The notes under the pieces are model-generated. The model made no database searches. It was not told where the DNA came from and saw only the letters and a list, made by a program, of their open reading frames with translations. A stretch of DNA of 64,000 bases from Streptomyces sp. SAI-127 (GTDB lineage: Bacteria; Actinomycetota; Actinomycetes; Streptomycetales; Streptomycetaceae), in contig NZ_JARXYJ010000001.1 of assembly GCF_029894425.1 (NCBI RefSeq), forward strand, positions 9,907,769 through 9,971,768, written 5' to 3'. Below, one piece after another: positions 8,206 through 16,552 of the stretch. The stretch's first letter is position 1, and each line of letters starts with the position of its first letter. Position numbers and translations under genes: made by a program.

Positions 8206-8436
8206 ATGCTCATGGCCCACCCCGCCCTTCTGACCGACCTGCTCGAGCGCTACGAGGCGCTGCATGTTCTGCACGCGGAAGAGGGCAGCGCCGGGGCGCG
8301 GCAGCGCCTCGAGGACGTGTCCTACACCTTGTGCATCGCGACGGGCACCCGTGACATCGACTCCGCCCTGGCAGCCGCCCGCCGTCAGCTGTCCGGCGTC
8401 CGCCCCGACGACGACGCACTGATGGCGGACGCGTGA
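8206..8436 (+). CDS. DUF5133 family small protein
   Basis: A 76-aa cytosolic protein. It carries the pattern I associate with the Streptomyces DUF5133 family: an N-terminal MAHPALLTDLLERYEALH helix, then RQRLEDVSYTLCIATGTRDI and a final AAARRQL helix. The function is unknown. GGAGGAGAG stands 5-6 nt upstream of the ATG. It is immediately followed by the SigB-type promoter of the catalase gene. In other Streptomyces, DUF5133 genes often sit near stress genes (recollection, not checked). Confidence 0.8.
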   Translation: MLMAHPALLTDLLERYEALHVLHAEEGSAGARQRLEDVSYTLCIATGTRDIDSALAAARRQLSGVRPDDDALMADA

Positions 8437-8439
8437 CGT

Positions 8440-8463
8440 GAGTGGCACGAGCCGATCGGGTAC
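8440..8463 (+). promoter_or_regulatory. SigB-type promoter of the catalase gene
   Basis: GAGT (8440-8443), 14 nt, then GGGTAC (8458-8463) is an exact match to the reported S. coelicolor SigB consensus GNNT-N14-16-GGGTAC/T. It starts 4 nt after the DUF5133 stop and lies about 85 nt upstream of the catalase ATG. Confidence 0.7.
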
Positions 8464-8547
8464 TCGGGGGATCCGCCGAACACCGGCCGGCGGCTGCCCG
8501 CTGTGCCGAGGGCTGTCACCTGCCGAGAACCTAAGGAGCCCCAGATC

Positions 8548-10206
8548 ATGACGGATGTGTCCGGTACCGGTCCCGCTCCGGCGGACGACCGCAAGGTGCT
8601 CACCAACCGCCAGGGCCACCCGGTCCACGACAACCAGAACCAGCGCACCGTCGGCGCCCGCGGGCCCGCCACGCTGGAGAACTACCAGTTCCTGGAGAAG
8701 ATCAGCCATTTCGACCGGGAACGCATCCCCGAGCGCGTCGTACACGCTCGCGGTGTGACCGCCTTCGGCTACTTCGAGTCCTACGGCGCCTGGGGCGAGG
8801 AGCCGATCAGCCGGTACACCCGGGCCAAACTGTTCCAGGACCGCGGCAGGCGCACCGACCTGGCCGTTCGCTTCTCCACCGTCATCGGCGGGCGCGACTC
8901 CTCCGAGGCCGCCCGTGACCCCCGTGGTTTCGCCGTGAAGTTCTACACCGAGGACGGCAACTGGGACCTGGTGGGCAACAACCTGGGCGTCTTCTTCATC
9001 CGGGACGCGATCAAGTTCCCGGACGTCATCCACGCCCTCAAACCCGACCCGGTCACCTTCGAGCAGCAGCCGCGCCGCATCTTCGACTTCATGTCGCAGA
9101 CACCGGAGTCGATGCACATGCTGGTCAACCTGTTCAGCCCGCGTGGGATCCCCGCGGACTACCGCCACATGCAGGGCTTCGGCGTCAACACCTACAAGTG
9201 GGTCAGCGCCGACGGCGAGACCAAGCTGGTCAAGTACCACTGGATGCCCAAGCCGGGCGTCCGCTCGATGACCGAGGAGGACGCCGCCAACGTGCAGGCC
9301 GACTCGCTCGGCCACGCCACCAAGGATCTGTACGAGGCGGTCGCCCGCGGGGAGTACCCCGAGTGGGAGCTGCTGGTCCAGATGATGGACGACCACGACC
9401 ATCCCGAGCTGGACTTCGACCCGCTCGACGACACCAAGACCTGGCCCGAGCAGGACTTCCCGCCGAAGCCGGTGGGCCGGATGGTGCTCGACCGGATGCC
9501 GGACAACTTCTTCGCCGAGAACGAGCAGATCTCCTTCGGCACCGGCGTCCTCGTCGACGGACTGGACTTCTCCGACGACAAGATGCTCGTGGGCCGGACC
9601 TTCTCCTACAGCGACACCCAGCGCCACCGGGTCGGCCCGAACTACCTCCAGCTCCCGGTCAACCAGGCCAAGAACGCCGACGTGCGCACCAACCAGCGCG
9701 ACGGCCAGATGACCTACCACGTGGACGGCGCGGGCGAGAACCCGCACGTCAACTACGAGCCGTCCATCACCGGGGGCATGCGTGAGGCGCAGTACCCGAC
9801 GCACGACGAACAGGGCCCGGAGATCCACGGCCGGCTCACGCGCAAGCGCATCCCCCGTACCAACGACTACCTGCAGGCGGGCCAGCGGTACCTGCTCCTG
9901 GAGGAGTGGGAGCGCGACGATCTGGTGAAGAACTTCACCGACCTGATCTCCCAGTGCGACCGTCCCGTGCAGGAGCGCATGGTGTGGCACTTCCTGCTGG
10001 TCGAGAACGACCTGGGCCTGCGGGTCGGCGAGGGGCTCGGCATCAGTCCGGAGGACGTCGCCGGGCTCGAGCCGCTGGTGGGCCAGGATCTCACCGACGA
10101 GGACCGCAAGCGGTTGTCGAACCTCGGCAAGAACCCTCCGCGCGACGTCGAGGGACTGACCATGACCCACTGTGTCCCCGACGAGCGGCATGTCGTGACC
10201 CGCTGA
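8548..10206 (+). CDS. Heme catalase (monofunctional)
   Basis: A 552-aa cytosolic catalase converting H2O2 to water and oxygen. The distal His is in [11 protein letters not shown] and the distal Asn in [15 protein letters not shown]. The proximal heme-ligand Tyr is in [15 protein letters not shown]. The length places it among the small-subunit catalases (no large-subunit C-terminal flavodoxin-like domain). The ATG is preceded by AAGGAG. A SigB-type promoter upstream suggests induction by osmotic or general stress rather than, or in addition to, OxyR/CatR control. A GC-rich hairpin follows. Confidence 0.97.
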   Translation: MTDVSGTGPAPADDRKVLTNRQGHPVHDNQNQRTVGARGPATLENYQFLEKISHFDRERIPERVVHARGVTAFGYFESYGAWGEEPISRYTRAKLFQDRGRRTDLAVRFSTVIGGRDSSEAARDPRGFAVKFYTEDGNWDLVGNNLGVFFIRDAIKFPDVIHALKPDPVTFEQQPRRIFDFMSQTPESMHMLVNLFSPRGIPADYRHMQGFGVNTYKWVSADGETKLVKYHWMPKPGVRSMTEEDAANVQADSLGHATKDLYEAVARGEYPEWELLVQMMDDHDHPELDFDPLDDTKTWPEQDFPPKPVGRMVLDRMPDNFFAENEQISFGTGVLVDGLDFSDDKMLVGRTFSYSDTQRHRVGPNYLQLPVNQAKNADVRTNQRDGQMTYHVDGAGENPHVNYEPSITGGMREAQYPTHDEQGPEIHGRLTRKRIPRTNDYLQAGQRYLLLEEWERDDLVKNFTDLISQCDRPVQERMVWHFLLVENDLGLRVGEGLGISPEDVAGLEPLVGQDLTDEDRKRLSNLGKNPPRDVEGLTMTHCVPDERHVVTR

Positions 10207-10217
10207 ACCGCAGTGGA

Positions 10218-10233
10218 CCGGGGCGGCCCCCGG
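10218..10233 (+). terminator. Hairpin after catalase
   Basis: CCGGGG-CGGC-CCCCGG, a perfect 6-bp GC stem 11 nt after the stop codon. It has no T-run. Confidence 0.4.
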
Positions 10234-10292
10234 CAGCGAGAGCAACAACATGAGATCGTTGGGTCACCGATCCGTGAGAGGCGACCCGGACG

Positions 10293-11642
10293 ATGAACGA
10301 GGTGGAGCCGGACGGCTCCGGTACCGCGGCGCGGACGCTGGCCCGGCTGGCTCTGCTCTGCCTGGCAGGCGTGGTCGCGGCGGTCGTGGCCGCGGGCCAG
10401 TGGCTGCTCCCGCTGCTGGGGCTGGTGGGCCTGGCCCTGGCCGGCGCGGGCATCTGGTGGGCTCTGGCACATCGGGGCGTCGCGCGTCTGTGCGGCGCCC
10501 TGCTGGCAGTCGCCGCGCCCGTCGCCGTCCTGGTCATGTACGCGGTGTCCGGCCTGTGGCCGTTCGCGGCGGCGGCGCTGGGCCTGTGGGCGACGGCACT
10601 GGCCTGCGCGAGAAGCGCACTGCGTCGGCTGCGGACACCCCGTGGCATGCACTCGCATCCCGTCCGGCCGCCCCGCAGACCGGTGCTGATCATGAATCCG
10701 CTGTCGGGCGGCGGAAAGGTCGCCGAGCACGGACTGGTGGAGCGGGCCGAGGCGTTGGGTGCCCGGGTGATCCTGCTCGACGTGGACAACAGCCCCGACC
10801 CTGCGGCGCTCGCTCGCCAGGCCGTCGCGGAGGGCGCGGATCTGCTCGGCGTGGCCGGCGGTGACGGCACCCAGGCCCTGGTGGCTGCGGTGGCCGCCGA
10901 ACACGACGTGCCGTTCGTGGTCCTGGCCGCCGGGACCCGCAACCACTTCGCGATGGACCTGGGCCTGGACCGCGACGACCCGGCCACCGGTCTGAAGGCT
11001 CTCTCGCACGGCGTGGAGATCCGTGTCGATCTGGGCGACGTGGCGGGCCTGCCCTTCGTCAACACGGTGTCGTTCGGGATGTACGCGGAGATCGTGCAGA
11101 GCCCCGAATACCGCGAGGCCAAGGCGTCCACCACCCTCGACCTGCTGCCGGACCTGCTGGTCGGCGAGGCCGGAGCCCAGCTGACCGCCACGGCGGACGA
11201 CCAGCGGATCGAAGCCCCGCACGCGCTGCTGGTGAGCAACAATCCCTACGTGCAGGCCGGCCCCATGGGCGGCGGACGAAGATCCCACCTCGACGGAGGC
11301 CGACTCGGTGTGATCAGTCTGCGGATCGAAGGCGCGGCACAGGCCGCCGAACTCGCGCTGCGCGGCGAACGCGCCAGCGGGATCACCTCCTCGACCGCGC
11401 GCCGGGTGGTCGTCGAGGCCGACGCGGAGACCGTCCCGGTGGCCGTGGACGGAGAGGCGCTGCTGCTGCCCCAGCCGGTCGTGTGCACCGTACGACCCAG
11501 GGCCCTGCGCGTGCGGGTACCGAGAAACCGTCCCGGCGCGCCGTACACTGCCCCGTCCGTCGACTGGCGCCGTGTCGTCCGACTGGCCCTCGAACGGACT
11601 CCCTTCCCGGCCGTCAAGAACCAGGAGCAGAGCGATGCTTGA
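10293..11642 (+). CDS. Membrane-anchored diacylglycerol/lipid kinase (DAGK catalytic domain)
   Basis: A 449-aa protein. The first 115 residues hold about four hydrophobic segments (starting LARLALLCLAGVVAAVVAAG). From about residue 130 it is a DAGK/YegS-type lipid kinase: VLIMNPLSGGGK, the GVAGGDGTQALV ATP-binding loop and LAAGTRNHFAMDLGL. The C-terminal lobe contains PVAVDGEALLLPQPV. It probably phosphorylates a lipid such as diacylglycerol at the membrane. Its last 8 nt overlap the PAP2 phosphatase gene, so the two are translationally coupled and may form a phosphorylation/dephosphorylation pair. Confidence 0.88.
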   Translation: MNEVEPDGSGTAARTLARLALLCLAGVVAAVVAAGQWLLPLLGLVGLALAGAGIWWALAHRGVARLCGALLAVAAPVAVLVMYAVSGLWPFAAAALGLWATALACARSALRRLRTPRGMHSHPVRPPRRPVLIMNPLSGGGKVAEHGLVERAEALGARVILLDVDNSPDPAALARQAVAEGADLLGVAGGDGTQALVAAVAAEHDVPFVVLAAGTRNHFAMDLGLDRDDPATGLKALSHGVEIRVDLGDVAGLPFVNTVSFGMYAEIVQSPEYREAKASTTLDLLPDLLVGEAGAQLTATADDQRIEAPHALLVSNNPYVQAGPMGGGRRSHLDGGRLGVISLRIEGAAQAAELALRGERASGITSSTARRVVVEADAETVPVAVDGEALLLPQPVVCTVRPRALRVRVPRNRPGAPYTAPSVDWRRVVRLALERTPFPAVKNQEQSDA

Positions 11643-12249
11643 CCGACCGCAGCGCCAACAGCGCACCTCCCGCGAGCTGTTGCGGGATCTCGCGGCCCTC
11701 GACCAGGCGCTGTACGAGGCCGTGACGGTCACCAGAACACCGGCCCTGGACTACGCCCTGCGCCGGCTGTCGGCCGCGGCGGACCACTCCAAGATCTCGT
11801 TCACGATCGCCGGACTGCTCGCCCTGTGCCCCGGGCGGCCCCGGCGTGCCGCCGCCCTCGGCGTCGCGGCCATCGGTGTCGCCTCGGCGAGCGCGAACAT
11901 GCTCGGCAAGCGCCTGGTACGCCGACCGCGTCCGCACCGGGCCGAGGACTCGCCGTTTCCGGGGCGGCACGTGCCGATGCCGGCATCCGCGTCCTTTCCC
12001 TCGGGGCACACGGCGTCCGCGGTCGCCTTCGCGGCGGCGGTGGGGCCCGCGCTTCCCGTCGTCACGGTGCCGCTGGGCCTGTTGGCGTGCGCGGTGGGCT
12101 ACTCACGGATCCACACCGGGGTGCACTATCCGGGCGACGTGGTCGCCGGTGCCGTACTGGGCACCGGAGCGGCGGCCGCGGTCCTCGCGGCCGCCGGATG
12201 GCAGGGACGGGGCGGGGGCGGTTTCCGTCCCTCACGGCCGGCCCGCTGA
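11635..12249 (+). CDS. PAP2-family membrane phosphatase
   Basis: A 204-aa integral membrane protein of the type-2 phosphatidic acid phosphatase family. All three catalytic motifs are present: KRLVRRPRPHR, PSGHTAS and SRIHTGVHYPGD. The start ATG lies inside the end of the lipid kinase gene (8-nt overlap) with AGGAG upstream, showing translational coupling. The likely substrate is a phospholipid or polyprenyl (pyro)phosphate. The convergent winged-helix gene begins 22 nt beyond the stop. Confidence 0.9.
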   Translation: MLDRPQRQQRTSRELLRDLAALDQALYEAVTVTRTPALDYALRRLSAAADHSKISFTIAGLLALCPGRPRRAAALGVAAIGVASASANMLGKRLVRRPRPHRAEDSPFPGRHVPMPASASFPSGHTASAVAFAAAVGPALPVVTVPLGLLACAVGYSRIHTGVHYPGDVVAGAVLGTGAAAAVLAAAGWQGRGGGGFRPSRPAR

Positions 12250-12271
12250 ACGATCCTCGGCGCGGTGTTCG

Positions 12272-12892
12272 TCAGTCCGCTTGCCGGGAGTTGTCCTCGG
12301 TGTGCGCGGCAGGTTCGCTCGCGTCGGGTGAGGTGTAGAAGACCGAGGCCCCCTGCTTGGTGCGCTGGGCCTGGTTCCTGGCCACGAGTCCCTCGAGTGT
12401 GGTGCGCACGACGGTGGCCTTGATCGCGCGCTCGGGGTACTGCCGGCCCAGCGCGGTGGAGATCTCGGCCGCTGAGCGGGGCTCCCTCTGGTCGGCCAGA
12501 TGCCCTCGGACAAGGTCGACGAGGGAGGGCCCCGACCGGGTGGTCGAAGCCTTGGCGGCTGTCTTCGTCTTCTTTCCGGTCTGCTTTCCGGCCGGTGCGG
12601 TGGATTTCCGGGTGCCTGCCCGCTTGTCCGGGGCGGCGGCCTTCTTACGGGGAGCGGGGACCGTTGCGCCGGGTGGGGTGGCGGTCAAGCCCAATGGCGT
12701 TGGGATGCCCAGGACCTGCTGGATGTTCAGCAGGACTGCGTGGTCGTGCTGCAGAGCTGCCAACTGACCCTGGAGCGCTTCGATTTCCCCGCTGAGGCGC
12801 TCTTGTTCCTTGAGGTTGCGCTCGAGGTCACCGGCCACCTGGGTGCCGTACTGGGAGGTCAACTCGGTGATGCCGGGGGCGGTTTCGGACAT
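12272..12892 (-). CDS. Coiled-coil / basic linker / winged-helix regulatory protein
   Basis: A 206-aa protein. The N-terminal 65 residues form a heptad-rich helix (LERNLKEQERLSGEIEAL), a likely coiled coil. A basic Lys/Ala/Pro linker follows (KTKTAAKASTTRSG). The C-terminus resembles a small winged helix (SLVDLVRGHLADQREPRSAA, then EISTALGRQYPERAIKATVV and RTTLEGLVARNQAQRT). The arrangement suggests a DNA-binding regulator or nucleoid protein; no named family is recognised with certainty. The ATG at 12892 has GAAGAGGTGCGACCC upstream. A longer in-frame reading is Arg-rich and lacks a plausible start. Confidence 0.7.
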   Translation of the reverse strand: MSETAPGITELTSQYGTQVAGDLERNLKEQERLSGEIEALQGQLAALQHDHAVLLNIQQVLGIPTPLGLTATPPGATVPAPRKKAAAPDKRAGTRKSTAPAGKQTGKKTKTAAKASTTRSGPSLVDLVRGHLADQREPRSAAEISTALGRQYPERAIKATVVRTTLEGLVARNQAQRTKQGASVFYTSPDASEPAAHTEDNSRQAD

Positions 12893-13187
12893 GGGTCGCA
12901 CCTCTTCCTGGGGCCGTGGCCCGCAGTGCGCGCGCCTGCGGCCTCCGCGAAAATCCAATGGGCGTGCTGTCTCGCCTGCATCCGCTGCTGCGGTGTCGGT
13001 TTCTGCCGCACGCCGCTGTCTTAGTGATAGTACGCAGGACACGTGTCTTGTTATGTGCTTGTGCCGGACCCGCAGGCCGTCTTGTGCGGCCCACGACAGC
13101 AGAGGGCCGCGTATAGCGGGCTGTTGGTGGGGCATCCGGTGGTGCACAGCACCTTTCCCACCACAAAGTGATGAAGGGATGTCAGGC
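12893..13187. other. Divergent promoter region with a GACACGTGTC palindrome
   Basis: This 295-bp region lies between the winged-helix gene (minus) and a TTA-containing lipoprotein gene (plus). A perfect 10-bp palindrome GACACGTGTC lies at 13038-13047, near an AT-richer stretch (TTAGTGATAGTACG) that could hold promoter elements. No gene is visible. Confidence 0.4.
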
Positions 13188-13190
13188 GTG

Positions 13191-14081
13191 ATGAAACCGT
13201 CCTTACGTACTTCTCGCTTAGCCGCTCTGGGCGCCGGCGGCGTCGTGTCGGTCGCCTTGCTGACGGGATGCGGCGACGACGGGGCAGGCGGGGCCGGCAG
13301 CGCGGATCGGTCCGCCTCACCGGGACAGCCGCAGTCCTCGCCGGCTCAGGTAGTCCAGGCGACCAACAAGAAGACCACGCAGGCGAAGACGGCCCGCATC
13401 AAGCTGGCGACCACCGTCGCCGCGGGCGCCAACAGCGAGACGATCACCGGGTCCGGCGTGCTGGACCTGCAAGACGGGACGAGCCGTATGCGGTTGGGCC
13501 AGGGCGGCCAGCAGCTCGAACAGCGGATCGTGGACCAGGTCCTCTACCAGAAGCCTCCTGCGGCAAGCGGCCAACTGCCCGAGGGCAAGAGCTGGATGAA
13601 GGTGGACCTGCAGCGACTGAATCGCTCGCAGGGCGACGGTGGCCCCGCGATGAGCGACCCGGCGAACTCCTTCGCCTACACCAAGTCCCTGTCCGAGAAG
13701 GACGTGCGGAAGGTGGGGGAGGAGACCGTGAACGGCGTGTCCACCACGCACTACCGGGTCGACCTCGACCTGTCGAAGCTGGCCGAGGGCGACTCGGCCC
13801 AAGAACGCCAGCTGCGCGCGCAGTTGGGCGACGACGTGCCCGTCGATCTCTGGATCGACGAGGACGGACTCACCCGCCGTCAGCAGATCCGGATGACCGT
13901 CAAGGACACGGCGCAGACCGCCGGGGCCGGCACATCCGCCCGGCAGGCCCAGGCGAAGGTCGTCATGGACTTCAGCGGCTTCGGCACCGAAGTCGACGTT
14001 GCCGCGCCTCCGTCCGCCGACACCGTCGACGTGACCGACAAGGTGTCCCGGCAGAGCGGAACGAGCTCGCAGACGAACTGA
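13191..14081 (+). CDS. LolA/LprG-like lipoprotein with two TTA codons
   Basis: A 296-aa lipoprotein. The lipobox is VALLTGC after a signal that begins MKPSLRTSRLAALG. The mature part resembles actinobacterial lipoproteins with a LolA/LprG-like half-barrel: a beta-strand-rich region (TITGSGVLDLQDGTSRMRL), a KSWMKVDLQRL strand, and VNGVSTTHYRVDLDLSKL followed by PVDLWIDEDGLTRRQQIRM. Codons 5 and 10 are both TTA, the leucine codon read only by the bldA tRNA in Streptomyces. Translation should therefore be developmentally delayed. GTG at 13188 or ATG at 13179 are alternative starts, with GAAGGG upstream. The role is unknown. Confidence 0.8.
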   Translation: MKPSLRTSRLAALGAGGVVSVALLTGCGDDGAGGAGSADRSASPGQPQSSPAQVVQATNKKTTQAKTARIKLATTVAAGANSETITGSGVLDLQDGTSRMRLGQGGQQLEQRIVDQVLYQKPPAASGQLPEGKSWMKVDLQRLNRSQGDGGPAMSDPANSFAYTKSLSEKDVRKVGEETVNGVSTTHYRVDLDLSKLAEGDSAQERQLRAQLGDDVPVDLWIDEDGLTRRQQIRMTVKDTAQTAGAGTSARQAQAKVVMDFSGFGTEVDVAAPPSADTVDVTDKVSRQSGTSSQTN

Positions 14082-14106
14082 CCCCGATCGGGGTACACGG
14101 AGCGGC

Positions 14107-14400
14107 ATGACACACACCGACGACACCACGGCGGCCAGGGCCGCAAGGCAACTGCGTCGCATCCGGGCCTTCTACGCGGCCGGCGTCGTCCTGTGGACGG
14201 CATCGTCGGCCTGGACGATGGGGGATTCCCCCGGCAGCCGGCCCATGTGGACCTCCTTGCTGCTCCTGGCCGTGTTCACGGGCCTGCTGGCCATGGCCTG
14301 CCGCTGGCTGCGGCTCCTCGGGCCGACCGCTTCGGCCCGGCCTTCCCGCCACGTCCCACTTTCCGGGAGGGCCGGGCGCCACGCGGTGTCCAAACCCTGA
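14107..14400 (+). CDS. Small membrane protein, two predicted TM helices
   Basis: A 97-aa protein starting 25 nt after the lipoprotein gene, with GGAG upstream of the ATG. It has a basic N-terminal helix (RAARQLRRIRAFY), then two hydrophobic stretches (AAGVVLWTASSAWTM and WTSLLLLAVFTGLLAMACRW) and a basic tail. I recognise no family. It is probably co-transcribed with the lipoprotein gene. Confidence 0.55.
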   Translation: MTHTDDTTAARAARQLRRIRAFYAAGVVLWTASSAWTMGDSPGSRPMWTSLLLLAVFTGLLAMACRWLRLLGPTASARPSRHVPLSGRAGRHAVSKP

Positions 14401-14550
14401 TCACCTGACTGCCCATAGCGTGCGACGACGTCGTCTGGGCCTGTCCGCGGCCGTCCCCGCGGCGCGCCCGGCCGACGGTGCTGCGGGGAGCACGGACGAG
14501 AAGAGCGAGACGGGAGCAGCGGGGAACCGGATCGGTACCAGAACGAATCA

Positions 14551-14565
14551 GGGCGGGATCCGCCC
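14551..14565 (+). promoter_or_regulatory. Hairpin directly abutting the DUF1360 start codon
   Basis: GGGCGG-GAT-CCGCCC ends at the base before ATG 14566 and occupies the position of the ribosome-binding site. It could sequester the initiation region, or it may be a chance GC palindrome. Confidence 0.3.
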
Positions 14566-15057
14566 ATGGCCACACCTACTGACAACCGCATCAGACGACG
14601 GGCACGGGCGTTCCTCCGGCGCACGGGCCGCTACGCGGGCACGCACGACCGGCCCCTGCGCGGCTATCTCGCGACCATGGCGGCGTTCGGCGTGTACACG
14701 TCGGGCTGGGCGGCAGCGGTACGGCTCCGCGGACGCCCACTGCCCGACCGGCCGGAACCCTGGGACGTGCTCCTGACCTCGGTGGCCACGTTCCGGCTCA
14801 GCCGGCTGCTCAGCAAGGCGCCGGTGACGAGCCCGCTGCGCGCCCCCTTCACGACGTACGTCGGTCCGCAGGGCCCCGCCGAACTGCACGAAGAGGCGCA
14901 GCCCGAGACCGGCAAGGAAACCGTGGCCGAGCTGGTGACCTGCCTCCTGTGGCCTCGCGCGACGCGCACCGCGATGGGCACGCCGGCCGCGCCGGCCGGA
15001 GCGGACGCGCTGCAGCCGGCGTACGGCGCGCTGGTCGACAGGACCACCGACAGCTGA
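14566..15057 (+). CDS. DUF1360-like protein with an apparent internal deletion
   Basis: A 163-aa protein. The central part fits DUF1360: WDVLLTSVATFRLSRLLSKA and VTSPLRAPFTTYVG. In the family as I know it, the segment after ELLTC continues with PFCxGxW and a membrane helix before reaching PRATR. Here ELVTCLLWPRATRTAMGT joins the two parts directly, as if about 20 residues including the CPFC motif had been removed in frame. The final part (GADALQPAYGALV) is family-like again. The function is unknown, and this copy may be impaired. There is no clear ribosome-binding site. Confidence 0.6.
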   Translation: MATPTDNRIRRRARAFLRRTGRYAGTHDRPLRGYLATMAAFGVYTSGWAAAVRLRGRPLPDRPEPWDVLLTSVATFRLSRLLSKAPVTSPLRAPFTTYVGPQGPAELHEEAQPETGKETVAELVTCLLWPRATRTAMGTPAAPAGADALQPAYGALVDRTTDS

Positions 15058-15185
15058 CCCAGAGCACTGCTCATCTGTGGATGATCTGCTTCAAACGCGC
15101 ATTTCTACGCGTATCAGTCGATGTCCTGGGCACTTGGGGGTCACCCTGAGACAGGCGGGACTTTCGGCGATCTCAAGGAGCGACT

Positions 15186-16364
15186 GTGGACATGCGCATC
15201 GGAGTCGAGGAGGAATTCCACATCCTGGCAGTGGAAAGCGGACTGCTCGTGCCGCGTGCCGACGCGGTCCTGCGCCGGCTTCCCCGGCGCACCTTCACCA
15301 AGGAACTGCACCAGTCCACCGTGGAGTCGAACAGCGGGGTGCACGCGACCCTGGCCGGCCTGTACGCCGACCTCACCAGAACCAGGCGGCGGCTCGACGC
15401 GGCCGCCTCCTCGCTGGGGCTCGCGGTCGTGGCCGCGGGCACGGCACCGCTTGCCCCGGCCGTCTCCGGACACCCCACCGCCGGCGCGCGCTATCGCCAC
15501 ATGGTCGAGGAGTACCGTCAGGTGGCCGACGAACAGCTCATCTGCGGCGCCCAGGTCCACGTGGACATACCCGACCACGACACGGCCGTAGGGGTGATGT
15601 GCGCGGTCTCTCCCTGGCTGCCCGTGCTGTTGGCGCTGTCCGCCAGTTCGCCGTTCTGGCAGGGGATCGACACCGGCTATGCCAGCTGGCGCACGCTGCT
15701 CTGGCAGCGCTGGCCCACCGCGGGTCCCGTCGGCTGCTTCCCGAGCGCGGCCGACTACGACGCCGCGGTACGCGACCTCGTCCGGTCCGGGGTCATCAGC
15801 GACCCGGGGATGATCTACTACGACGTCCGTCCCTCCGCGCACCTGCGGACGCTGGAACTCCGTATCTGCGACGCCTGCCCGCGGGCGGAGACCGTCGTGC
15901 TCGTGGCCGGCCTGTTCCGTGCCCTGGTGACCGAGGCCATCGAGCTGCACGCGTCCGGCGCGGCGGTGTGCGACGGCCGCCACGAATGGCTGCGCGGCGC
16001 GTCCTGGCGGGCTGCCCGGTCCGGCCTGGAGGGTGCGCTGGTCGATCCGAGGACCCACCGGGAGGCGCCTGCCGCCGACGTCGTACGCGGGCTGCTGGCC
16101 AGGTTGCGTCCCGCGCTGGAGGCCCAAGGCGACTGGCAGACCGTGCGGGATCTGACCGAGGCGGCCCTGGCCGACGGCAGCGCCGCCGAGCGCATGCGCC
16201 GCAAGGCACGGGAAGAGGACCTCCTGGCCTGTACCGACCTGCTGATCGCGGACACCCGCGGTCAGCGGCGACACCGCGGATCGGCCCTCCTCACCCGCAG
16301 GAGAGTCGCGCGCTCAGCCGCGGGTCCGGCAGGTTCCGGGGCACCGGAGGTCCTGGGCAGCTGA
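15186..16364 (+). CDS. Carboxylate-amine ligase, GCS2/YbdK family
   Basis: A 392-aa ATP-dependent ligase of the glutamate-cysteine ligase type 2 family, which joins a carboxylate (typically the gamma-carboxyl of Glu) to an amine. The family start MDMRIGVEEEFHILAVESG is followed by the TVESNSGVHATLAGL and CGAQVHVDIPDHDTAVGVM motifs. Further matches are FPSAADYDAAVRDLV, YYDVRPSAHLRTLELRICD and DGRHEWLRG. GTG 15186 has AAGGAG 7-8 nt upstream. It lies directly upstream of an AsnO-type amidotransferase operon on the same strand, so its product could supply that pathway. EgtA-like gamma-glutamyl ligase activity is possible, but the substrate cannot be read from the sequence. Confidence 0.88.
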   Translation: MDMRIGVEEEFHILAVESGLLVPRADAVLRRLPRRTFTKELHQSTVESNSGVHATLAGLYADLTRTRRRLDAAASSLGLAVVAAGTAPLAPAVSGHPTAGARYRHMVEEYRQVADEQLICGAQVHVDIPDHDTAVGVMCAVSPWLPVLLALSASSPFWQGIDTGYASWRTLLWQRWPTAGPVGCFPSAADYDAAVRDLVRSGVISDPGMIYYDVRPSAHLRTLELRICDACPRAETVVLVAGLFRALVTEAIELHASGAAVCDGRHEWLRGASWRAARSGLEGALVDPRTHREAPAADVVRGLLARLRPALEAQGDWQTVRDLTEAALADGSAAERMRRKAREEDLLACTDLLIADTRGQRRHRGSALLTRRRVARSAAGPAGSGAPEVLGS

Positions 16365-16441
16365 CCCGGTTGCGCGCGATGCGTCCCACTGCCCCGCCCG
16401 TCCGCCCTTCACCCGACAAAAGCCGAGGAGAGGTTTCGTTC

Positions 16442-16552
16442 ATGTCCAGCAATACCGCCCGGGTCGCGACCGGCAGGCGCGACCCGGGCTTTCCGTCCAG
16501 GCTCACGTCCGCCGGCTCCTGGGAAGGGGGCGGAGCGTCATGTGCGGTCTGA
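16442..16552 (+). CDS. Candidate 36-aa leader peptide upstream of the amidotransferase
   Basis: A short ORF (MSSNTARVATGRRDPGFPSR and 16 more residues) with a GAGGAGAGG ribosome-binding region 8-14 nt before its ATG, stronger than most in the window. Its stop overlaps the amidotransferase start by 13 nt, allowing translational coupling. It contains a rare AAT Asn codon, two AGG Arg codons, and a 12-bp hairpin within its body. This is the layout expected of an attenuator leader. Whether it is translated is unknown. Confidence 0.4.
   Translation: MSSNTARVATGRRDPGFPSRLTSAGSWEGGGASCAV
16457..16489 (+). terminator. 12-bp GC hairpin inside the leader (attenuator or terminator)
   Basis: Left arm 16457-16468 (GCCCGGGTCGCG) pairs perfectly with right arm 16478-16489 (CGCGACCCGGGC) around a 9-nt loop, followed by TTTCC. 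It lies 93 nt after the ligase stop and 50 nt before the amidotransferase start. It could terminate the ligase transcript or act as an attenuator. Confidence 0.6.

Noticed and set aside
14091..14096. GGGTAC upstream of the 97-aa membrane protein
   Set aside because: No GNNT -35 lies at 14-16 nt, and it is only 10 nt from the start codon.
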